This document shows positions 3,848 to 9,921 of a stretch of DNA of 9,921 nucleotides, piece by piece. The notes below the pieces were generated by a model, which was not told the DNA's origin, did no database searches, and was given only the letters and a program-made list of their open reading frames with translations. The stretch comes from DATEOR01 sp035296905 (GTDB lineage: Bacteria; Actinomycetota; Thermoleophilia; Gaiellales; Gaiellaceae): the NCBI GenBank assembly GCA_035296905.1, contig DATHAA010000058.1, positions 1 to 9,921 of the forward strand, read 5' to 3'. The stretch's first letter is position 1; each line of letters opens with the position of its first letter. A program made the position numbers and the translations under genes.

Positions 3848-6800
3848 ATGTTCCAGCCGCTTCCCTCGGTACCCGATCACCCCGGTCTCGAACGTGAGGT
3901 GCTCGACTGGTGGGAGGAAAACCAGGTCTTCGACCGGCTGCGGGAGCTGAACCGCGAGGGGCCGACGTGGAGCTTCGTCGACGGCCCGATCACTGCGAAC
4001 AACCCGATGGGCGTCCACCACTGCTGGGGCCGGACCCTCAAGGACGTCTTCCAGCGCTACAAGGCGCTCCAGGGTTTCGACCAGCGCTACCAGAACGGCT
4101 TCGACTGCCAGGGCCTCTGGGTCGAGGTGAACGTCGAGCGCATGCTCGGCCTCAACTCGAAGCCCGAGATCGAGGACTACGGGCTCGCGGCCTTCGCCGA
4201 GAAGTGCAAGGAGTCGGTGGCCGAGTACTCCGAGGTGATCACCGACCAGTCCAAGCGCCTCGGCATGTGGATGGACTGGGACAACGACTACTACACGTTC
4301 TCGGACACGAACATCGAGTACATCTGGCGCTTCCTGAAGACGGTGCACGAGCGCGGGTGGCTCTACACGGGTCACCGCTCCAATGTCTGGTGCCCGCGCT
4401 GCGGGACGTCCATCTCGCAGCACGAGCTGATCGGGTCGTACGAGGACAGGAGCGACCCGTCGCTGTACGTGCGCCTGCCGCTCCTCGACGATGACGGGGA
4501 TGCCCTCGTCGTCTGGACGACGACCCCCTGGACGTTGCCGGCCAACGTGGCCGCCGCGGTCGACCCCGAGGCCGAGTACGTGAAGCTCTCGACGGCCGAC
4601 GGCCTGCTCTGGATCGCCGAGGCGCGGCTATCCGACCTCCCTTTCGGGGGCGAGGTCGTGGGAAAGGCGAACGGGGCGGAGCTCGTGGGCAAGCGGTACG
4701 AGGGTCCCTACGACCACCTGGCCGCCGCCGAAGAGGTCGAGCACCGCGTCATCCCATGGGACGATGTGACCATGGAGGAGGGCACCGGGATCGTCCACAT
4801 CGCGCCGGGCTGCGGCGCCGAGGACTTCGAGCTCTCGCGCGTCCACGACCTCTCGGTGCTGACCCCTGTGGACGAGGCCGGACGCTTCTACGACGCCTAC
4901 GGCTGGCTGCACGGCACCTCGACGGTCGAGGCGAAGGATCAGATCATCGGCGACCTCGGCGAGCGCGGGCGGCTGCTCGAGGCCGGCGAGATCGTCCACC
5001 GCTACCCCGTCTGCTGGCGCTGCCACACGCCGCTCATCTTCCGCATCGTCGACGAGTGGTTCATCGCCTGCGACGAGATTCGCCAGCCGATGCTGGAGGC
5101 GAACGCGACCGTGAAGTGGACGCCCGACTTCTACTCGAAGCGCATGGACGACTGGCTTCGCAACATGGGCGACTGGAACATCTCGCGCAAGCGCTACTTC
5201 GGCCTGCCGCTTCCCCTCTATCCGTGCGAGTGCGGCCACCTCAACGTGATCGGCTCGCGCGCCGAGCTCGAGGAGCGCGCGACCGGTGGGCTCGACCAGC
5301 TGCAGGAGCTGCACCGTCCCTGGATCGACGATGTGCCCATCCGCTGCGACCAGTGCGGTGAGGAGGTACGCCGCATTCCCGAGGTCGGCGACGCCTGGCT
5401 CGACGCGGGCATCGTCCCTTTCTCGACGCTCGGCTGGGAGAACCCGGAGTGGAAGGAGCACGGGTACGCCACGGGATCCTCACAGGGCCTCTCGGGGGCC
5501 GACCTACCCGACCACGCCTACTGGGAGACGTGGTTCCCCGCCGACTGGGTGTCGGAGATGCGCGAGCAGATTCGCCTGTGGTTCTACTCGCAGCTCTTCA
5601 TGTCGGTCGCGCTCGTGGGCAAGGCGCCGTACAAGGAGATCCTCGCGTACGAGAAGCTCCGCGACGAGACCGGCAAGGAGATGCACAAATCCTGGGGAAA
5701 CGCGATCGAGGCGAACGAGGCCATGGACAAGATGGGCGCGGACGTGATGCGTTTCATGTACTGCGACCATGTCCCGCAGCAGAACCTGAACTTCGGCTAC
5801 GGCCCCGCGAACGAGATAAAGCGCCGCCTCCTCACGTTCTGGAACTCGGCCTCGTTCTTCGTCCTCTACGCAAACATCGAAGGCTTCAAGCCGACGTACC
5901 GCGACCTTTCGGGCGGTCCCGTGCTCGACGAGCTCCGACCCCTCGACCGCTGGCTCCTCGCGCGGACGCAGCAGCTCGTGCAGGAGGCGACCGACGCGTA
6001 CGAGCGCTTCTGGACCCCGGATGTCACGGACGCATGGGAACGCTTCACCGACGATCTCTCCAACTGGTACATCCGCCGCTCGCGCAAGCGCTTCTACACC
6101 CTCGACGAGTCGGCGTTCAGAACGCTCTGGTACGCCCTCGTCCAGGCGGTGCGCGTGATCGCGCCGGTGATGCCCTTCCTCGCCGAGCACATGTGGCGGA
6201 ACCTCGCGGCGCCGGTCCGGCAGGCGCCGCAAAGCGCCTTTCTCGCGGGTTGGCCTCGATCGGCGGCGCGCTACGAGGATCCCGAGCTGCTCGCGGAGGT
6301 GGCGGACGCGCGCCGGGTCGCCGAGCTCGCCCGCGCGGCGCGAGACTCAGCCGGGATCAAGCTTCGCCAACCGCTTCGGCGCCTCGTCGTCGCGTCGTCG
6401 GACCCCGGCCGGCGGATGCTCATCTCGAGGCAGGTGGAGGAGCTCGCGGCGGAGCTCCGCGTGAAGGAAGTCGCGATCCTCGAGAGCCCCGGCGAGGTCG
6501 CCGAGATGCGCGCGAAGCCGCGCCTCGACCTCGTCGGCCCGCGCTACGGGCCCAACCTTCCCGAGCTTAGGCGACTTCTCGAGGAGGGCAATTTCGAGGT
6601 TGGGAACGGGACGCTACGCGCTGGCGGTTACATCCTGTCCAGGGGCGAGTTCATGCTCGAATACACGCCGCGCGAAGGGTGGGAGGTCAAGCACGAGGAC
6701 GAATACCTCGTCGGCGTCGACACGCGGCTCGACGACGAGCTCGTGACGGAAGGCCGCGTGTACGACCTGATCCACTCGGTGCAGCGACTCCGGCGCGAGG

Positions 6801-6946
6801 CGGGACTCGAGGTGACGGATCGCATCGTGCTCACGATCCCCCAGGGGGACGAGGCTTTGCTCGGCTACCGCGACTGGATCGCGGGCGAGACGCTTGCCGA
6901 GGACGTCCAGATCGGTGACAAGCTGGCGGTCCGCAAGGCGGGATGA
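3848..6946 (+). CDS. ileS: Isoleucyl-tRNA synthetase (type 2-like, GxHH active site)
   Basis: The 1032-residue class I synthetase charges tRNA-Ile. Order: N-terminal catalytic segment; signature where HxGH is expected, here G55-V56-H57-H58 before TLKD; Cys pair C182/C185; CP1 editing domain with WTTTPWTLPAN (from W223) and HIAPGCGAEDFE (from H317); further Cys pairs C389/C392, C460/C462 and C500/C503; second signature E611-M-H-K-S615 in place of KMSKS; then the anticodon-binding region (DLSNWYIRRSRKRFY). Length, and lack of the IleRS1 C-terminal zinc finger, fit the eukaryote-like type 2 enzymes, many of which resist mupirocin. The GxHH swap has been tied to hyper-resistance in such enzymes. 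There is no room for a T-box leader and no Shine-Dalgarno. The stop TGA overlaps the next gene's ATG (ATGA). Confidence 0.97.
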   Translation: MFQPLPSVPDHPGLEREVLDWWEENQVFDRLRELNREGPTWSFVDGPITANNPMGVHHCWGRTLKDVFQRYKALQGFDQRYQNGFDCQGLWVEVNVERMLGLNSKPEIEDYGLAAFAEKCKESVAEYSEVITDQSKRLGMWMDWDNDYYTFSDTNIEYIWRFLKTVHERGWLYTGHRSNVWCPRCGTSISQHELIGSYEDRSDPSLYVRLPLLDDDGDALVVWTTTPWTLPANVAAAVDPEAEYVKLSTADGLLWIAEARLSDLPFGGEVVGKANGAELVGKRYEGPYDHLAAAEEVEHRVIPWDDVTMEEGTGIVHIAPGCGAEDFELSRVHDLSVLTPVDEAGRFYDAYGWLHGTSTVEAKDQIIGDLGERGRLLEAGEIVHRYPVCWRCHTPLIFRIVDEWFIACDEIRQPMLEANATVKWTPDFYSKRMDDWLRNMGDWNISRKRYFGLPLPLYPCECGHLNVIGSRAELEERATGGLDQLQELHRPWIDDVPIRCDQCGEEVRRIPEVGDAWLDAGIVPFSTLGWENPEWKEHGYATGSSQGLSGADLPDHAYWETWFPADWVSEMREQIRLWFYSQLFMSVALVGKAPYKEILAYEKLRDETGKEMHKSWGNAIEANEAMDKMGADVMRFMYCDHVPQQNLNFGYGPANEIKRRLLTFWNSASFFVLYANIEGFKPTYRDLSGGPVLDELRPLDRWLLARTQQLVQEATDAYERFWTPDVTDAWERFTDDLSNWYIRRSRKRFYTLDESAFRTLWYALVQAVRVIAPVMPFLAEHMWRNLAAPVRQAPQSAFLAGWPRSAARYEDPELLAEVADARRVAELARAARDSAGIKLRQPLRRLVVASSDPGRRMLISRQVEELAAELRVKEVAILESPGEVAEMRAKPRLDLVGPRYGPNLPELRRLLEEGNFEVGNGTLRAGGYILSRGEFMLEYTPREGWEVKHEDEYLVGVDTRLDDELVTEGRVYDLIHSVQRLRREAGLEVTDRIVLTIPQGDEALLGYRDWIAGETLAEDVQIGDKLAVRKAG

Positions 6947-7476
6947 CCCGCCTCCTCCTGGCCGCGGTCGTCGTCCTCGTCGCGGTGGCGGCGGCCGACG
7001 CGATCAGGCCGGAGGGCAGGGAGCGGACGGTCTCGGCGGCGCCGGCCCGCTCCGCCGCGCAGTCGGCCGTTCAGAGGTCCTCCTCCGGGTACGTCGCCGT
7101 CGGGGCGTTCACCCGCAAGCGCGTACTCCACCACGGCCGCGAGTACCTGAGCACGGCGGCGATCGACGCCGCTTTCCCGAGCCTCGAGAGCGGCGAGCCC
7201 TTCGACATCTCCCATCTCGCCACCGCGCCGGACGGCACGGTGGCGCTCGCGATCTACCGGTTCCCGGCCAAGCAGCCGGTCGAGGCCGCGGTCGAGCTCT
7301 GGCGCAAGGGCCGGCTCCTGGCCGCCTTCGAGGTCCCGGCGGGGAGCTTCGGCGGCGGGCTCGGGTTCGCCGACGAGGGCCGGCTCATTGCCACGTTGCT
7401 TTCCGACGGCCACTCGGTCGTTCTCTTCACCCGTACCGGCAAGCGGGTGGGCAGCGTGTCCGCTACGTCCTGGTGA
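6943..7476 (+). CDS. Exported protein of unknown function, coupled to ileS
   Basis: The 177-residue protein starts in the ATGA overlap with the ileS stop, so its translation is probably coupled. Residues 1-20 (MTRLLLAAVVVLVAVAAADA) form a signal peptide or N-terminal anchor. A Ser/Ala-rich linker (about 30-48) leads to a beta-rich region with ISHLATAPDGTVALAIYRF, AAVELWRKGRLLAAFEV, GGGLGFADEGRLIATLL and VVLFTRTGKRVGSV. This strand-turn-strand pattern recalls one or two beta-propeller blades, too few for a full propeller. I do not recognise a family. Its 3' end overlaps the convergent ispH by 14 nt, with no terminator between them. Confidence 0.8.
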   Translation: MTRLLLAAVVVLVAVAAADAIRPEGRERTVSAAPARSAAQSAVQRSSSGYVAVGAFTRKRVLHHGREYLSTAAIDAAFPSLESGEPFDISHLATAPDGTVALAIYRFPAKQPVEAAVELWRKGRLLAAFEVPAGSFGGGLGFADEGRLIATLLSDGHSVVLFTRTGKRVGSVSATSW

Positions 7477-8391
7477 CCGCGTCCGCGCGGACCTCGCGCG
7501 GGAGCTTGAAGAAGACGTCCTCGAACGCGTCGTCGAGCGACTCGATCTGGGAGACGCCACGTTCCCGGAACCACCCGACGACACGGCGGACCAGAGACTC
7601 GGGAGCCGACGCGCCGGAGGTGAGGCCGACGCTCTCCACACCGTCGAGCCAGGCCTCGTCGATCTCGCTCTCGTCGTCGATCAGGTAGGCGTCCACGCCG
7701 CCGGCGCGGGCGACGTCGACGAGCCGGTTCGAGTTCGAGCTGTTGCGCGAGCCGATGACGAGAGAATTCGTTTCACGGCACGCTGCCGGTTCGTCGTCGC
7801 GTAACAGATGTCGTCCTTCTTGGGCGCCTCGACGGCCGGGAAACGGCGGCGGAGGATCACGACGATCTCGTCGGTATCGTCCACGGAGAGAGTCGTCTGC
7901 GTCAGGTAGACGAGCTTCTCGGTCTGGGGCGGGACGACGGTCTCCGCCTGCTTGGCGGTCTCGACGAGGAGAATCGACTGCGGCGCCTCGCCGGTCGTCC
8001 CCTCGACCTCCTCGTGGCCCGCATGGCCGATTAGGAAGATCGTGTAGCCGAGCCGCGCGAAGTGCCGTGCTTCGACATGCACCTTCGAGACGAGCGGACA
8101 GGTGGCGTCGATCGCGCGGAGCCCCCGGAAGCGGGCGCTGTGGCGCACCGCCGGGGAGACGCCGTGCGCCGAGAAGACGACGTTGCTCCCGGCCGGTACC
8201 TCTCCGACGGTGTCGACGAACACCGCTCCACGGCGTTCTAGGTCGCGGACGACGTGCGCGTTGTGGACGATCTGCTTGCGTACGTAGACCGGCGCCCCGT
8301 GCAGCTCGAGGGCCCGCTCCACGGTCTCGACTGCCCGCTCGACGCCGGCGCAATAGCCCCTTGGCGAGGCGAGGACCAGCCGTTTGACCAC
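7463..8391 (-). pseudogene. ispH: 4-hydroxy-3-methylbut-2-enyl diphosphate reductase, frameshifted
   Basis: IspH reduces HMBPP to IPP and DMAPP, the last MEP-pathway step, with a [4Fe-4S] cluster. From GTG 8391, residues 1-207 hold PRGYC14AG, QIVHN, FSAHGVSP, ATC98PLVSKVH, GHAGHEEVEGT, LTQTTLSVDDT and DIC196YATTNRQRAVK. At 7763-7770 the frame breaks, and the remaining 99 residues continue in another frame: LVIGSRNSSNSNRL, AYLIDD, VGLTSGASAPE, ending at 7463. In E. coli nine residues lie between the equivalent of AVK and LVVGS; here only 8 nt do, so roughly 16-19 nt are missing. All cluster and substrate residues survive across the two frames. As read, the product would stop at 7681 after about 236 residues and lack the SxN and C-terminal elements. 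This is either a recent mutation with another copy elsewhere, or a sequence error in an essential gene. Confidence 0.9.
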
Positions 8392-8399
8392 CGTCTTCC

Positions 8400-8405
8400 A
8401 GTGTA
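8400..8405 (-). promoter_or_regulatory. -10 element and start region of ispH
   Basis: TACACT on the minus strand lies 8 nt before GTG 8391. GGAAG, a possible RBS, falls between them but would be at the very 5' end of the mRNA. The spacing matches the other leaderless-type starts in this window and supports GTG 8391 over upstream in-frame codons. Confidence 0.45.
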
Positions 8406-8459
8406 GTTGCAGGCCGGGCGCGGCAAAGGGGAACCCCTCTTCTCGTCGCCTGAAAGCGG

Positions 8460-8494
8460 AAAAGCCCGCCGCTCGGGGGGTAAGCGCGGCGGGC
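8460..8494 (-). terminator. Strong rho-independent terminator, minus strand
   Basis: GCCCGCCGC (8464-8472) and GCGGCGGGC (8486-8494) form a perfect 9-bp stem with a 13-nt loop. On the minus strand the stem is followed by TTTT (plus 8460-8463) and the loop contains CCCCCC. It lies upstream of ispH in the same direction and so would end a transcript starting between about 8500 and 8690, where I find no convincing gene. Confidence 0.65.
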
Positions 8495-8587
8495 CTTCCC
8501 ACAGTTGCTCACCGCGGCTTTACATGGCCAGGGACACATGCCGCGGTTCGCATCGCCCAGTGGCGGGGACGGTACAGCGGCGCCTAG
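8460..8587 (-). ncRNA. Candidate small RNA upstream of ispH
   Basis: A terminator without an upstream coding region suggests a short non-coding transcript. On the minus strand TTGCAA (8622-8617), 17 nt and a weak TATTGG (8599-8594) could start it near 8587. The RNA would carry one long hairpin, ACCGCGGC/GCCGCGGT (plus 8540-8547 and 8511-8518, 21-nt loop with an inner CATG pairing), then GAGCAACTGTGGGAAG and the terminator with its C6 loop. A C6 loop recalls actinobacterial 6C RNA, but that has two C-rich loops and only one is seen. It could instead be a leader element of ispH. Apart from this and the promoter at 8648, I see nothing else in 8406-8687. Confidence 0.3.
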
Positions 8588-8647
8588 AGCCTGCCAATAG
8601 GTCCTTTGGCCCATCTTTGCAATCGTGATTTCCTGCCCGCGTGCTTC

Positions 8648-8676
8648 TCGACGGGCGCGCGAGCCGTCCCTATCAT
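8648..8676 (+). promoter_or_regulatory. Promoter of the GAF sensor gene
   Basis: TCGACG (8648-8653; 4 of 6 to TTGACA), a 17-bp spacer and TATCAT (8671-8676; 5 of 6 to TATAAT) precede GTG 8688 by 11 nt. The mRNA leader would be about 5 nt. This is the best two-part promoter in the window. Confidence 0.5.
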
Positions 8677-8687
8677 CACGGTGCCCA

Positions 8688-9921
8688 GTGAGTCATCACA
8701 GTCGAGTCATCCTGCTCGAGGTCGTTCCGCTTTTCGTCCTCGCGGCGCTGTACCTCGGCGTCGCGCTCGCGCTTGCGCCTGAGCTTCTGCGCCGCCGCAG
8801 GCGGTTCTCCTGGCTCGGCCTCGGCATCTGGCTGGTCTTCGTCCTCATCGGCGGGACCGCCGCAGTGATCGCGGGGGAGAAGCTGACCAACGACGATTTC
8901 CTCAGGTCCGTCGATCCATGGGCCGTCCTCGGTCTCACCGTGCTCGCTTACCTGCCGGCTGCGATCTTCGTCTGGCGCTGGGAAGAACGGCATCTCCTCA
9001 TCTCGGCGGCGCCGCGCGTTGTCGAGGCGGAGATGGAGGCGTCGGAGCGCCGCCGTGACGCCGAGTCGATCTCCCGGCTCTCGACCGCACTCGCCCAGGC
9101 GGGGAGCGGGCGCGAGGCTGCGAACCGGCTCTTCGACGAGCTGGAGAGCGTTCTCGAGGTGACCAGGATGATGATCGCGACCGTGGACGAAGAGGCGGGC
9201 GTGGCGGCCGGCTACGCCGCGCGCGGGATCGACGAGGCCTGGTGGCAGACCGTCGTCCTCGACCTCGAAACGGCTCGGAGCGCGGTCGTGGCGGTCGCGC
9301 GCGAGCGGAGTTCCATTGTCGTCTTCGACGTCAAGAGCTCCCCGCAGGTGAACCAGGAGCTCGCCGCGCACGTGGGCGCGCACAGCGCAGCCTTCGTCCC
9401 GCTCCTCGCTGACGGCCGGGTGACCGCCGTCCTCGCGGTCGCGAGCGAGAAGCCGCGCCTCTTCACGCCGTCCGAGACCGAGCTCATGCAGGACCTCGCC
9501 AACGAGACCGCGCTCGCCCTCGGTCACGCTTCCTCGCGCGACGCGCTGGAGGAGGCTCTTGCGCGGGAGCGCCTCGTCGGGGAGATCTCGAGGCGCGTGC
9601 GCTCCGAGCTCGACCTCGATGCGGTACTCAGTGTCGCAGTCAAGGAGGTCGGGATGGCCCTAGATCTCTCGCGGGCGTTCATCCGGCTCGGCGATCAGAT
9701 CGAAGAGGCGCCTATTCGCGCCGAGTGGGACGCGCCCGGGGTCGAGACCGTCGGCAACGCCGCCGGCCGGCTGCCCGTCTCCAACCTCGCCTCGCGCGAG
9801 CGGCGGACGGTGGCGATCGCAGACATCCTCACCGCGTCGGAGCTCGACGACTCGAGCCTCGGCGGGAGGGAGACGCTGGTCGAGCTCGGGACCCGCGCCG
9901 TGATCGCGACCCCGATCCTCG
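8688..9921 (+). CDS. Membrane-anchored tandem GAF-domain sensor protein (C-terminus outside window)
   Basis: GTG 8688 opens 411 codons that are still open at the right edge. Three hydrophobic helices (about 8-30, 43-62, 77-97) anchor the N-terminus. A charged helical linker (RVVEAEMEASERRRDAESIS) leads to a first GAF domain (about 127-285, with SSIVVFDVKSSP, AAFVPLLADGRVTAVLAVAS and LFTPSETELMQDLANETALA). A short coiled segment (EEALARERLVGEISRRVRSE) then precedes a second GAF domain (from about 300, ELDLDAVLSVAVKEVGMALD...), which is cut off at ATPIL. GAF domains bind small ligands or chromophores, or serve as dimer signalling units. The output domain is not visible: histidine kinase, diguanylate cyclase or PP2C phosphatase are all possible. 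Nothing here shows the ligand. Confidence 0.88.
   Translation, partial: MSHHSRVILLEVVPLFVLAALYLGVALALAPELLRRRRRFSWLGLGIWLVFVLIGGTAAVIAGEKLTNDDFLRSVDPWAVLGLTVLAYLPAAIFVWRWEERHLLISAAPRVVEAEMEASERRRDAESISRLSTALAQAGSGREAANRLFDELESVLEVTRMMIATVDEEAGVAAGYAARGIDEAWWQTVVLDLETARSAVVAVARERSSIVVFDVKSSPQVNQELAAHVGAHSAAFVPLLADGRVTAVLAVASEKPRLFTPSETELMQDLANETALALGHASSRDALEEALARERLVGEISRRVRSELDLDAVLSVAVKEVGMALDLSRAFIRLGDQIEEAPIRAEWDAPGVETVGNAAGRLPVSNLASRERRTVAIADILTASELDDSSLGGRETLVELGTRAVIATPIL

Noticed and set aside
7763..7776. Programmed frameshift in ispH
   Set aside because: A -1 slip at AAA would join the frames, but the heptamer is not a recognised slippery site, and about six conserved-length residues would still be missing.
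7770..7779. GTTTCACGGC in ispH matching the palindrome half at 246-255
   Set aside because: It is simply the codons for AVK in the conserved NRQxAVK motif read on the other strand. There is no second half, so it is chance.
8540..8556. GGTTCGCATC as a tRNA T-arm
   Set aside because: The flanking bases do not form the 5-bp T stem, and no acceptor or anticodon arm is found around it.
8521..8580. CCCCGCCACTG on the minus strand as a cobalamin riboswitch core
   Set aside because: The GGGAA/GGUG box that should precede it and the AGCCAGGA-type B12 box after it are missing, and ispH is not a usual target.
8676..9527. Minus-strand open frame of 283 codons opposite the GAF protein
   Set aside because: The plus frame shows membrane helices and two GAF domains. 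The antisense frame is an Arg/Glu/Asp-rich shadow of high-GC codons.

Overview
The window comes from a high-GC bacterium, most likely a deep-branching actinobacterium of the Thermoleophilia (Gaiella/Solirubrobacter-like). This rests on strong G/C bias at third codon positions, frequent GTG and TTG starts, many leaderless-type promoters (TAnnnT 6-9 nt before the start codon) and a membrane-anchor style I recall from that class. No marker gene fixes the taxonomy, so this is inference.

Layout. 1-132 (-): N-terminus of a tyrosine-recombinase-type integrase leaving the left edge, with its own RBS and -10. 133-348: regulatory DNA with a tandem 8-bp repeat and a perfect parS-like palindrome. 349-906 (+): secreted, membrane-anchored repeat protein. 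944-1333 (-): Rid-family protein, divergent from a serine beta-lactamase-like hydrolase (1353-2159 +), followed by a possible small membrane protein (2169-2351 +). 2324-2750 (-): a degenerate cyclic-nucleotide-binding-like domain and a tiny acidic protein, divergent from a zinc-ribbon Nudix hydrolase (2765-3280 +). 3346-3489 (+): a 47-residue acidic protein with a TTG start. 3502-3819 (-): thioredoxin, divergent from isoleucyl-tRNA synthetase (3848-6946 +), whose stop overlaps the start of an exported protein of unknown role (6943-7476 +). 7463-8391 (-): ispH, last enzyme of the MEP isoprenoid pathway, interrupted by a small frameshifting deletion. 8392-8687: intergenic DNA with a strong minus-strand terminator lacking a recognisable upstream gene, so possibly a small RNA. 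8688-9921 (+): membrane-anchored tandem-GAF sensor protein, cut by the right edge.

Most genes are ordinary housekeeping or small accessory functions; I see no complete defence, biosynthetic or mobile system. The points most worth checking are the altered HIGH motif (GVHH) of the IleRS, a form linked to strong mupirocin resistance; the broken ispH; three divergent gene pairs with interleaved or shared -10 elements and almost no leader; the possible sRNA; and several small proteins that standard gene calling could miss.
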